Shown piece after piece: positions 45,201-57,538 of a stretch of 64,000 bases of DNA. The notes under the pieces are model-generated. The model saw nothing but the letters and a program-made list of their open reading frames with translations. It did no database searches and was not told where the DNA came from. Source of the DNA: Zhengitettix transpicula (Eukaryota; Arthropoda; Insecta; Orthoptera; Tetrigidae); assembly GCA_037074705.1 (NCBI GenBank), contig CM073591.1, positions 96,586,532 to 96,650,531 of the forward strand, in the 5' to 3' direction. Position 1 is the stretch's first letter. Every line of letters starts with the position of its first letter. Made by a program: the position numbers and the translations under genes.

Positions 45201-48029
45201 AGACTTTCTAAGTGGTGATACGTAGCTGCAAATTGAAATTTATATAACTTCAATGTTTGCACTTTCAAATACCGCACCATCACATTTGTAAACTGGGGCC
45301 TACTAATGAGCAGTTTTCCCTACAATGTACCGCATGAATGTGTGGTTACAATATCAATGTAAGTAACTTAGCAAAACTATATTGTAAATTTTTACAAATA
45401 AAGTTGACCACAATTTTTTAAATACAATAACGTGGCGGACTGTGAAAAATTATAAAAATAAAAGAATATACTCTATATATAGTATATATAGTCTTTGAAA
45501 AACTAAGATGACTGTTTATGGGAGGAAAAATATTGAGAGTTTAGAAGAAGTAAAGACGCTCAATGAGACAAATCTTTGTATGATCATCATCGAATATAAA
45601 AGCTTGTTCAGATAATAACATCCATATGTAGAGGAAGAGGTCTGGAATTAATCATAATTAGCGAAGCATGAAAAATTGGAATTCTAGTACCCCCTTAAGA
45701 AATATTAATCTGGTTTAATTTAGAAGTTCGCAACGTCCCTTACTTAACTAATCGTTTCATTAATAATACATTTATTGTCATTTATTCGCTTTGTTTCAGT
45801 CTGCCGCTTTGCGATGATGTCGTGCATTGATCATGTATATTGCCTTTCTCTGATATCCACCGTGCATTGCAGGTTGTAATAAGCTCAGGCGCAGTGTCAG
45901 AAGAATGATACGAACCTTTTGAGATCGACAGCGATGGAGGACATGGCCTGGAAATATGATCGTTTTTTTTTATTAATAGGGCCCTCATTTCTCAAGGGAG
46001 ACCTATCAAGGAAATCGAAAAAATTGGAGCCGGGTGTTCAATATGGTGACACCACTGGAAAGGTCGAGTATATGAATATCCATTTCGATAAAGCCCTTGA
46101 GGACGTTTCATGACACTAAGAGATTTCAAAAGAACCGTCCGTCTAATAAAACATAGCTACATAATAGTTTATCATCAATTATTTGTGTGCGAATAATTAA
46201 ATATGCTACGATAAAATATTTAAAAATGGGATTGTTTATTGATTAAGTGCGAGAGCCTGTTACCTAAAAAAATATAATGCTTTCGTCATTCCATAAGATA
46301 AAATCAGTAGACGAATTTATAATAATTTTTTTGGTGTTGAACACTTTTGAATCCAAAGATATGTGCTTTGTGTTAATTTCTGTCGACAATGATACAAATT
46401 CAAACGTTTATCAATAGTTACTTAGAAATAAAAAATTACATCGTCATTATATTCAAGCATACGAGTAAAGCACACAATGCGAAAGCCTTGAAATTATTAA
46501 GGAAGTTCCAAAGCATGCATATATTGCCGATGAATTCCTTTCTAACACGTTCGTCATCGATACGGATCTGTTCGCGGCACCTGCATGATCGCAGATAATC
46601 TAACCATTAGTACTACTCGGGGTTCCTCCAAGAGTACCATTAGCTCACCCTACTCGCTTAAACTTGAATTAAATATATTACTGCTTCAGCTATTGAATTA
46701 AAGGAACCAAATTCGAAATTTCTCTCTCTAAATTCTCTAAGCGCAAAATAAACATTCTAGAATATTACCAAAAACACAATAATGGGATACAATAACAATA
46801 AATATATCATTTCAGGTTAAACTCTAACTCAGGCCACGTAACAGGATCTTTTTCATATTTACAAGCGTGAAATTATATTATTTTAAAAATTCGAATTTGA
46901 AATATTTGTTTTCTGCGTATGGTTAATTATTTTGCACGAATGAATTGAGTAGTAGTAATTAATTACTTGCACCCACCTTTTAAGATGTTGGTTCTTTTCA
47001 GAAATGTTTTTCTTTTACATTTTAAATGGTATTTAAATGCGAAATTCCACGCTTTTCTAATATTATAATATTTAGGATGCGGAAACAATTGAGTCGTTTT
47101 CATACACGCAAAAACCAGAACTAACATATTTTTTCCTTCCGTTCTTCAAAAATTTTGTGATTATCGAATTTGCTATTCACCGATGTGTTTCGATTCAATT
47201 CACGTGTTCTCTAATTCGAAGTGACAGATCCATATTTCATTTCCAGTAATTAATCGTTTCAAAAAAATTTCACCTTCGTTAGTATGACAGTCCGGTAGGT
47301 TCCGAAAAATTTCAAATTTATATTTATATGGCACGTTTATATAACAAAATAAATATGTTAACGAATAATTTATAAACTGGATACTTGATGTTTTTTAAGT
47401 TCAATAAATTCACAGTGAAAGATATGCAACCAACGTTTAGTCTCGAATTTGGGACTTTATTGGGTAATACGTATACATTAATGAGAAAAAAGGTACCGAA
47501 TGTAACAAATCTATAGTTTATAGAAATTTCTAATTGTTCTCAATGACGTAAAATTAGGATTATATGAATTATAATAAGTGTAAGAAATATATTCAACGGT
47601 TTCCAAATCAGACATATTTCACTTGATGAAATAATTATAAAATATTTAAAAATCTCAAGTACCGTCTGTTTTATTCTCTTTCATGTACATGTATCACCTA
47701 AAATTCGTAATGAAACGTTGTGTCTATTTTGTATATTTACTTTCACTGTAAACTATTGAGAAAGTTAAAAATAGTTTAAAGTTCAGATACATGAATGATG
47801 ACTGAAGGAATGATTAGGCAGTCACTCATCGTTTATTCAGAATAAGTATACAGACTTGCTAAATGTCGCCATCATTAACACATGTCGTTGGATGACATTC
47901 GTCCTCCGAGCTTGTGCTGGACTACTGATAAATACGTACCTGGGACTCGGTCACCATATTGTAATCAACGTTTTCTATGGATTTATCGTAGTAGAGTTGG
48001 GCAAAAGCGTTATTTTTTGTCAACCTATC
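45201..48029. other. Unassigned AT-rich stretch
   Basis: About 2.8 kb without a supported feature. The frames at 45782-46113 on both strands carry no motif. Confidence 0.4.
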
Positions 48030-48092
48030 GGAAACTACAGCCCGGGAGCTCTACTTAACCCTTGGCTAACTTCCTCTAGCATTCGACATCTT
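48030..48092 (+). mobile_element. RetA fragment A22
   Basis: A diverged CTACAGCCCGGGAGCTCTAC...CTTGGCTAACTTCCTCTAG block, truncated at both ends and abutting L3. Confidence 0.7.
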
Positions 48093-48095
48093 TTT

Positions 48096-48665
48096 TGATT
48101 CGGAAGTATACTATGGCAAACTTTTACACTGATTCTAAGATTCACAGATTTTTCACTATTGAAGTCAAAACTGATAGGCTCCCAGGAACTCGGATGATCC
48201 TCTTTTCTGTCAGCTATCTGATGTCTGCTTGCCTTTTACGAATCCTATGATTCTTAGATTTGTTAGTCATTTACCGCTTTGGATTTAAACTGACTTCCTT
48301 TCCTGGCTGGCTACAGACGTAAAACTGCATTCCTTTCCTGGCTGCTGATAGACGTAAAAAACGGCTAACTTAGCGATATTTACGGGGTAATACTTCCGTG
48401 AATGTTTTTACTTTGTCTTAAATTCACAACTTTGTTTAATAATACATTAACGACGGCTAGTCTCTGCTCTAGTATTATTCGTTCCGTCCTCAGAAATGTC
48501 CCGCCACCAACTAACTCTTAGTGCTCTCCAGTTTTAGCGCGCATACGCCATTTTTGACATTCCGACAAAGCAACAGAGCTCGGCTCCATTGACGCTTTGG
48601 AAGCTCCTGTAGCTACAATAAAATTTTATTAAAACCAATTATTGGCCTAATTAATTGGAATTACA
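48096..48665 (-). mobile_element. L-family LTR-like element, copy L3 (truncated)
   Basis: On the minus strand it starts TGTAATTCCAATTAATTAGG, against a TA tract. It continues with TTTGTCGGAATGTCAAAAATG and GGCGTATGCGCGC, GTTGGTGGCGGGACATTT, AGAGCAGAGACTAGCC, and two TTACGTCTAT...AGCCAGGAAAG units. It ends around TTCGGAAGTATACTATGGCA without reaching the 3' part. Closest to L5. Confidence 0.75.
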
Positions 48666-51600
48666 ATATATATATATATATTCCAATTTTTGAGGCAATA
48701 GCTAGGATAGAATCTTAATAATAGAAGAATGCCATAGCTTAAACATTATATAAATCCTACACATAGATAAATTACAGCAATGGTTGTGTAACTCATCAAT
48801 AAATATTATTAGTCTATGAATATAGTAGTGATTCCTCTCGGTTGTTACGATAAAGAAAAATCAAACATTTGTTGTTTTCATATTGATTTACTGAGACGTA
48901 ATCATCAGGAAGTTCATATTTATTTGCAGTTTATTTTTCTATGTAGATATTTTATTTTTTTAGTCCTGTACTGAAAGTTACTTCAACTTGCAAACAATTA
49001 GTTTCATGTAATTACATACATTAAATAAGAACAATTTAATTTATAATTTTATTTATTGAATAAAACATAACTATTAATCAAATTACATCTCTGACTAATT
49101 TTTTACACTTTCAGTCGCTGTCATCTTCAGACTAATTTGAACCGTCATGCATATTATTGTAGTTAAAACTTCATGGCGATGCTGTGAAACAGTATATGAA
49201 CACAAGGAATTAAACATGAAGTAACTACGTAATGAAAGTGAGGAAAAACTTTTTCAAAGCCTTTTAGGGAATACCGTTTACGTTCGTACCACATTTATAT
49301 TTCCGTCAACTTTTCTAGACTTCACTTTCCGTTTCCTGTTTGCGTTTATTCTGCATCCTGTCCTGCAATTTCAAATTTCGCTTTTGTCTCGTAGACAAAC
49401 AAATTTTGGCGTAAAAATGTTATTTAACAGTTCAACACCAGTGTTACTCATTTTAAACTACACCACTTTCACAAGTGTCTGAGGTCGTTTCCCACCATTC
49501 AATGATTCATTTTTGGAAAGTTACGAATACTTACGAAAATTATAAATAAATATCTATTGAATATGTAAACTAACATTTGCATTCTTTCAAATCTTTAATA
49601 AAAATACATTTTCCATACATTCGATTGTAAATTCAATCCTTCGCTAAAATAAATTTTATTATTTATATTTACAGCGGAAATTCTGATGAACGATTTTTGA
49701 ATATAAGTTAAAGCAATAATAAGTATTTTGACTGGACAACTTCATTTGGACAGCTTCATTGCTACATGTTGCCTATGAATTACAAAGCTTTGGTCCACTG
49801 AACCGATGGGCAATGTTCGATTTAAAACTTCGGAGTGTACAAGAAGTAATATATGTTTCACAAAAAATAAATTGATTCGTTGAAAATTTTTTATAATTGT
49901 ATTTCATTCGCGTAAGTAGGGTTTAAACTAAATATTTTTAAACCTCAAAGGCTGAGTCTATTAGTACAAATGTCTGAAAATAAAATAAAAATATCTCAAA
50001 TTCTACAAAATATGTCTGAACTCTAAAATGTTTCACTCGCCAACTTAGTAATAATTAAGTTGAAATTAACAGAATAATATTTTTTATTTTAACGGTAAAT
50101 TTACTCCGTTTTCCTCTCTTGATTTATTTTTACGTTTTATTTTTCAATTTCCGGAAATCTGGTAACTTTAGAGGCTGTTAAATATGCGATATTTCTGGCG
50201 AGGTGTCGCGGCTTATTTCTCTGCTTCATCCCGGAGTATTACTTCATTCAAATGTTATCCTGTGTGTTGTGGAAAAAATATGCGACTTCTGCTAGCAGTA
50301 CCGTATGTTGAGTGAATATAAAAATAACTTGAATTTTTCATGAATTGAATCAATATTTATTTTAAAACAACATATTCTGTGCTATTTCGGAATTACAGCT
50401 GTCACAATATTCAAAATCAATATATATCTAAGTATAGTAAAATTTCGTCATATAATTTTTTATAGTTTTCCATAATTTAATTACAACATTTTTCTTACCT
50501 ATTATTTTTATTTTAATGATTTACTTTTAGCTAACTCCATATATCATTAAATTGTAGTTTGTCTATAAAATTAATTCTTTTTGACAACTATTAATGTTTT
50601 AGAATTCATTTTACATTATACGTTCTAAGTTATGATTGACAATTGGTAAAAGTCCTGCATGTACAGTTTGGAATAAATCAAGGAAATATAACGTTTTTTT
50701 CTCAAACGGGTTTGATTTTATAAGTACGTTAAAAACGTCTTATTATCTCTTTGCTGAGTTGACTATTTCTCTATACGTAAGTAAGAATAAACTTTTGGTT
50801 TCAATAATCCTTGCCATTAGAAACTGATATTACAGAAAAAGGTGTTAAAATTTATATTTTAGTTCCTCATCAGAGTCACTGTAAGTTACGCTTTGCGAAA
50901 TTGGATGTTATGACTGTCTGTCATATTTTCTTTATAATACTTACTACAATATAAAATTATTATGTTTAAGAATGTCGAGGAAAGACACATAGTTGTAATA
51001 CTCGGAATAGGAATAATCTAGCTATAGTCAAACACAAATTAAAATGTATTACATTCATTTAGAATATTATAATGCTCTCCAACCTTCGGTGAAACAACTT
51101 AATAATAAATTTATGAGTAAGATTCAGCGCTGTAAATTTATTTTTTATAAAACAAATTTTTTGCTTAGTTACATTAAATATCTCTTTTTAGCGTTCAGAA
51201 TATTCTTGTAACATTTTCCACATTTCTGCCGTAATTGTAGTTCAAACAGATTGAGATATCGTAATTTAACGTCTACGACTTATCAAATTTACGTTCATTT
51301 TCAGCTTCTTCAATTAACGTTCGCAAGGAAACTTTGTCCAATCCTGTTAACGCAAGTTCTTGTCCCGTGTAAGCAAACATTAATTACCTATAGTTTAATT
51401 GGTTATCAAAACCATTTAATACGAAGTAAACAAAGGTAAATTATAAGCCAAATAGTGTTACACTCACGCTAAAATTTTTCAATTATCTTAATTGAATTTA
51501 CACTGTAAATTTCCTTTCTACGTGTTTATTCTCTTCTATGTGTTCCAGAAGCAGTTATAAACGACAGGTCATTATAAGTTTTTCGAGCACTTAGAACGTT

Positions 51601-52415
51601 ACTCCCCGACTGGGTTAACAACGTGTAAGACATTAATTCTGCAGAAACTGATATCTGAACGTAGGGTCAGCAATTTAAGGTGTTTATGAATATTTACTGT
51701 ATTGAATTTAATTAGAAGATCAGGATAATTATTATGAGAACAAATATAAAACATATGTTTTGTTATCTCCAAAATTCTTTCATGATGCTCTGCCAAATGC
51801 AGTTGTGACCGTTGTATACAGATAAGGACTTGCAGCATCCATTCTTATGTTTCTCTTCTGGCTTTGTTGCTCTGTTCAGTTTTTGTTTAATTTTCCTACA
51901 TATGTTACATCAGGTGACGCCATTTCTTAATTACGATACCTTCCGTTACTTATTGTACTGCAAAATCATCGCTAAATTATGTATTTTATCACGTACAATA
52001 TCAAATATGTGCGTATTAATTTATCAAATTATATTTATTTGTCAAAACACAAGTCACTTAAATTCTATAGACGTTGTATTATATTTATTTTACTATCAAA
52101 AGCACCACTTATCATTTGTTTTAACGAGAATCTAACGCCCTAAAGACGTATATATGTATGGCTGTAACAGAAGTTAAGTGCACAAGCCTAAAGTGAGGAT
52201 AAAGGGGGTCAATAAAAATATTTTCCGTCTCAGCATTTTCGTCATATACGCTTCATTACTGCGTAATTTGAGAAAAGGAAACTGAGAAATAGAATTCGAA
52301 AAGTGCGCCTCCTGCAGTCTCTGTCATCTGCGGTCGTCAGTTCCGTTGCACCAGTGTGAAAATGTTATTGGTACGCTTATCGTTATCCCAACGTAGGAAC
52401 GCCTGCTGCAGTGTT
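48666..52415. other. Unassigned AT-rich stretch
   Basis: About 3.7 kb, the longest stretch without a supported feature. Open frames such as 51812-52135 (107 codons, hydrophobic) lack any motif and lie in AT-rich DNA. Confidence 0.4.
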
Positions 52416-52563
52416 CCTTAAACCATAGCCCGGGGGCCCTAGTTAACCCTTGGCTACCTTCCTCTATCCTTCCGCATCCCCCCTTTCAAATCCCTTCCTA
52501 TGCTATTAAAGGTGAGTTTCCCAACGTGGATTACCCTCATGTAGCCTGTTTCCCTAAAAAAAA
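52416..52563 (+). mobile_element. RetA copy A23, 5'-truncated
   Basis: Forward RetA 3' end from CCTTAAACCATAGCCCGGGG to CCCTAAAAAAAA; quite well preserved. Confidence 0.85.
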
Positions 52564-52568
52564 TAATG

Positions 52569-52679
52569 TCCGGGGGCTCTAGTTAACCCTTGGCTACCCT
52601 TTGAAATCCCTTCCTATGCTATTAAAGGGGAGTTGTCACCACGCGGATTACCCTCATGTAGCCTGTTACTCTAAATAAA
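52569..52679 (+). mobile_element. RetA copy A24, 5'-truncated, internal deletion
   Basis: Forward RetA 3' end from CCGGGGGCTCTAG, missing the CTTCCTCTACCCTTCC part, ending CTCTAAATAAA. Directly follows A23. Confidence 0.85.
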
Positions 52680-53127
52680 TTATTTTAATTTCTAAAGTAC
52701 ATTCATGTATTTTCCTGATGGCTGCGGTATGGCGGGAAGCGGGATTTTCGAATTCGAACGTCGCCTAAGTTGTGCCACGTGCAGATCAGAAAATTCTCAC
52801 TTTTTTAACACCTGGTGAAAGCAAGATGTATATTTGTGGCCTTTTTTATCACATTATTTTCTCTATCGGCTTCTGTATTATCTATTTTGTTACAAGTCAC
52901 ATAAATTACAGTTTTATGTGATTATAGAATTATTTCCATTCACTACCGATATCACAAAAAAAATTAACTTCAAAAATCTCTAATGTTTATGTATTCATTC
53001 GGAAATTATTCAAAGGTGATCTTTCAATTAGTTCGAATTATTTGTGGCCGTATAATTATTTCAAATGAAAATGTTATAAGATAAGTAAATAAATTATGCG
53101 ATTCAAACAAAACAATATCGCAAGTTA
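52680..53127. other. Unassigned stretch
   Basis: Nothing recognised. Confidence 0.4.
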
Positions 53128-53885
53128 CATATATAAAATGTTTGTATGTATGTGTTGAAACGCGCGTACTTGTACGCAAATGTAATACCTGAAACATTTT
53201 GAAAAAATAGAAAACTCGGGAATTGCATTTAGAATTTTTGAGGCAGGACACGAAATGTTTGTTGGAAAAATGTTCCTGAGGGATGAAGAAAAGCAGTGAC
53301 ACTCCCCATGCCCCAATCGATATGACGTGTAGAAGTAGTGGTGTTAAAATACTTTTTAAAAATTAATATTTTATTTTATTAATATTTTAGTATCGACATC
53401 TATTGTAATTCCAATATTCATATTGTTGTATGACGCCAATTTGAGAAGCTGTATGATTATTATGTACGTAGCATTTAAAAAAGAGAATTGCCGTTAAAAA
53501 TATTATAAATCCTACGTTTAAATAAAACTTATATATAAAATAATTAAAAACCAATAAGTCATCTAAATGTCATCAACATTTTTAGCAGTAGCTTTTCGGC
53601 AGCTGCCATATTCATTTTGATACTTAATCTCCAGCAACTAATTAATAGCACAATCACATCGTTTGTTTATCCCAGAAACAACCTGACTGCTTTTCACGGA
53701 TTAATAAAGGTTAATTTATGATTTTATGGTTTTCATTTCTTTAAAAAACTATCTTAAAAAGCTTCATTAAGGGCAATTTACCAAAAATTAATTTTATATT
53801 ACATAATACATAGATTGTTTCATTTTCTTTTCAGATAGAATATTGTGAAAAATAAATATCAGGGCAACGCTGAGTCATGTATTGC
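53128..53885 (+). mobile_element. Possible decayed Helitron-like element
   Basis: Starts near ACATATATAAAATGTTTGTATG and ends near TCAGGGCAACGCTGAGTCATG, both resembling the ends of the Helitron-like family. Interior similarity is not evident. Confidence 0.3.
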
Positions 53886-54219
53886 AATACGGAAATATAT
53901 TAAAAATTATGGACAAACATTTATTTTATTACATTAATAAATTCGGGTCTTAAAATGTGATTTAGTCGTTGGACAAGGCGTTGTGGAAAGTATGTGAATA
54001 TCGAAATTAGGGCGCCGTGATTGAGTTTACGTGTTGCCACGAAAGTTACAATAAAGTCCTCGAGCGGTATATTTGTAATAACTTCTCTCGGTTCGTTTCT
54101 ATCCAAAAAAAAATTCGTAAGAATTAATGTACGCGTAAAAGAATGTGCTATCGAAAACATTTACACGTCCATTGAATATAACTAGAAATATATCTTACAC
54201 ATTCCCCTCTTTTTATTCC
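53886..54219. other. Unassigned stretch
   Basis: Nothing recognised. Confidence 0.4.
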
Positions 54220-54665
54220 GATAGAGACACTTGCCAACATCTCTGCGGTTTTGCTCGTGGAGAAATGAAATCGATTGCTGGAAACTAGCGCAAATCCCTG
54301 TGATCGACTGGTCCAAATCGCGCATTTGTTACGGCCCTCATCTCTGCGCTGTGACGGTAAGCCCAGCTGCAACAGGCACTCTATTTACGACGCGGATTTC
54401 CGGAACCTTGCCACGGGTTTTATATGGGCCGCCAAGTTCCTCCACGTAAACACGTGTTACCGTGGCGGCTGTTATTTAGACGTGAGGCGATTTGCCTGTT
54501 CGCCATTTACCTTTCGACTCGGAGCTGAGCATTCGCATAAATATCAAAGTTGTTACTGGTTACCATTTCGCGGCTGTCTCTTTTCGAATGAGTGATGAAA
54601 CAGACGTGGTGCTGTGAGCTGATTAAACTGAGCAACCGATAACCGTCGGCTCTCGAGACGCTCAA
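54220..54665. other. GC-rich, CpG-rich island
   Basis: About 445 bp near half GC with many CpGs in otherwise AT-rich DNA. A palindrome AACACGTGTT with a central E-box lies at 54449-54458. Frames of 70-106 codons are open on both strands (plus 54275-54595 is longest) but carry no motif I know. Candidate promoter island or unknown exon. Confidence 0.45.
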
Positions 54666-55730
54666 TTTTTACTCTTTAAATTTGATTTGCGATTTATGAC
54701 ATAGCATTGCGTTTATGAATGTTTTACATTTATTAAGTACGATCATTTACACAAAACTCTCTTTTATGTCTTTACTAAACAGGTTTTTTAACTCTGAATT
54801 AAATTTTGTTCTTAGTATTGCTTTACCGTATTACAGTTACGAGGACGAATTTATTTTCTAAATTATACGACTATTTTAAGCTATATTCAAAGAAACTGAA
54901 CAAAATACATGAAAATCCATTTAATAGACAACAACACGCCTTTCGTCGTAATGGATGTTTTTAAAGGAGTAAACTGATACAATGATGCATGCTTCATAAT
55001 TATTAGCCAATTATTTAAATGTTGAAAATGAAAAGCTATGACGAAAACGTCTTCCTATTAAAATTAATAACATTATATAGTTATGTGTGGTTTATTTTCC
55101 CGAATACTTCAATATTTTTTTTTTGTATTTCAATATATTATGTTGATCTAAGAAATAGAAATAATACACAATTATTCAGGAAAACAAATATTTTAAAGAA
55201 GAAGTAATCGAAAAAATTATTTGGCGATAACAATGAATTACAATAGAGCTTCTGAAATAAATGCCTTAGTAAAAATTTACGAAAAAATCTTAATATGAAT
55301 TGATTCTATATTCACTAATTCTATATTCTAATTCACTATTGTTCGACGCTCTGTTTCTTCCACGAAAATTTTCCCTTACGATTTTGGAACACACGACTCT
55401 CTCTTTGTTAGACATTGTCCTAATATAAATGTTTATTGATTTTCTAATATTCCAATTTGAACATTAATTGCTGAAAACAGGATAAAGTTATTCGATCAGA
55501 TATTGAAACTAATAATTTTAACTAAATTCTTACACAGACCCAGTTTGATAGGAAGTAGTAGTTTCTTAACGTACTTTGGATTTCATTGGAGGTTATATTC
55601 TGCCTCGCCCTATTCGTAATGGTTAAAAATGCAGTTAATTTCAAGAGATTGTTTGTAATGCATAGTTTCGGGACATTTTTGCTATTCTATGCTTTTAGTT
55701 TTTCATAGAAATCAAAGAAGAAACATATTC
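54666..55730. other. Unassigned AT-rich stretch
   Basis: Nothing recognised. Confidence 0.4.
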
Positions 55731-55896
55731 AAAGTATCGGGCAATTTATGGATACCACGTCAAAAAAATACTTCAAATCATTCGTCTAGCCATTTTCTGA
55801 CGTCTTCGTAAGAATCGAAGTGCTGCTCAGCGAGCGCGTTGTCCGTCGACGAAAACAGGTAGTAGTCGGAAAGGGCCAGGTCTGGTGCATAAGCAT
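55731..55896 (-). pseudogene. Mariner transposase C-terminal fragment
   Basis: On the minus strand the sequence reads PDLA.SDYYLF, then ALAEQHFDSYEDVRKWLDE, a stop, and a shifted INCPI-type stretch. The Asp of SDYYLF is the third catalytic position of mariner (DD34D) transposases. Only about 50 codons remain, without terminal repeats. Confidence 0.75.
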
Positions 55897-56080
55897 ACGT
55901 TAGTCAAAGTAGATGTTTAATACTCTTATTAACTATCTGAGAACTGTAGAAACGGTGTTTTACAGAATTAGAAATGAAAGAAGAATCTGGACTTGATGAG
56001 AGAAAAAGGTATATCAAGAGAAATTTGATCTTTAGAAGCTTAGTACTATTATATACTGTAACATATATTTCTCTATTTAT
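55897..56080. other. Unassigned stretch
   Basis: Nothing recognised. Confidence 0.4.
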
Positions 56081-56750
56081 TGTAATAAATACAATTAAAT
56101 GATGAATTTTAAATGTTTCGCCCCACGTTGGAGAACGAAATTGTAATAAACACTAAAAACTTCATTTTAATTTTCCCCTCGTTAAGTAGTCAAAATGTAA
56201 TAATCACAAATCTTTAATTATTTAGAATAAATCCCACGTTGGAGGCAAAAATGTAATAAACACAATTATTTTATTAAATTTTATTAATTAGATTTTAAAA
56301 TGAAGATCAGCCTTACGTTATAAACAAATTAAAACTTAAAATGAAAGGATTTAAAATGAAAATAAGAATTCAGAATATAACACTAAATTAATTGAATAAA
56401 AACAAATTCTTATCTCAATTGAAATTTTACAAGTTGGTAATGTTCCACGGCTTAATTTCAGGGCCGCCTATCAGGACTCCAATAAAGATTATCAGAAAAT
56501 GACAATTAAAAACTTGCAATGCGTAAAATTCCTGACTTAAATAATCATTTAAATACGAAATCTGACGATAATTATATTTACACATTAGGTTTACAATTAA
56601 TATAATTGCTTTTTTGTTTACTGTTCGTTTGGGTTCGATCACACACGATTTTTGTTAAACACATCACAGAAAGGTCATTTTTCACTGAATTTAAGGATGT
56701 TAATGTGGGGCAAAACATTTAAAATTAATCATTTAATTGTATTTATTACA
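56081..56750. mobile_element. L4: L-related element with 47-bp inverted ends
   Basis: The left end TGTAATAAATACAATTAAAT... continues to GCCCCAC, and the right end is its reverse complement over about 47 bp with two or three mismatches. Three modules resembling the tRNA-Lys 3' end follow the left end at 56120-56146, 56175-56201 and 56233-56256, each ending in TGTAAT. Near 56445 a CCACGGCTTAATTTCAGGGC block links it to L2. It is either an LTR end flanked by an inverted copy of itself or a TIR element that captured L sequence. Confidence 0.6.
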
Positions 56751-57470
56751 ATATATATATTATACTGTATTAAATATATTAGTTACAATGTGATAAAATT
56801 AATAATTCCATATTAATTTTAACATGACGTTTCAAATTATCGTTAATAAAATATAGTAAACAATAATATTATAAATTTATATACAAAATTAGTAATTCTT
56901 TTTATAGTCTTATGAGTCTCCGTAATACTGCAATATTATAAACATAAGAGTATATTTTATATTATGTGCATCAGTTAATATAAAATATTTTCTGTTAAAT
57001 ACATGAGATATTCCCCTGTTAATTAGTTAAAGGCATAACTTCCAACATTCGGTACATGCTTATTAATTAGAGTCCGTTTATGTGCCAAATTCTTCTTTCA
57101 AACGGAACATGGAATTGATACGCTGCATAGGAAACAGATTTTCTGGCCATTATGTCGGAAGAAATAAATACACTGTTAAACTGATATCAAAGGGAAAGGG
57201 TAACGTTCCATTATGTCAACTGATGAGCTTTCAGATTTCTCTAAGTTGAAGGGGCCTGTGACGCTTCATATTAAAGAAATAATCATTCTTAAAAATAACA
57301 ATAATTTCATGTTTTAATTACTGAGTCAAGAAAAATATTTAAGGAATACATATTTGCCAATTTAAAATGTAATGTAACGTTTCCATTTACAATTTTAATA
57401 AGCGCCAAGTTGTGTATTTATTCACTTCAAAACTCTCAATGTCAAAACCCATAACACAATACTCACAATG
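56751..57470. other. Unassigned AT-rich stretch
   Basis: Nothing recognised. Confidence 0.4.

Positions 57471-57535
<65 letters not shown>
57471..57535. repeat. (TA)n microsatellite
   Basis: About 65 bp of TA repeats with one G, directly before L5. Confidence 0.95.

Positions 57536-57538
<3 letters not shown>

Noticed and set aside
45782..46113. Overlapping frames on both strands
   Set aside because: No motif, no conserved splice context, and mutual antisense overlap.
51812..52135. 107-codon hydrophobic frame
   Set aside because: AT-rich DNA with Phe/Leu/Ile-biased codons, no motif, no splice or promoter context; expected by chance in 64 kb.
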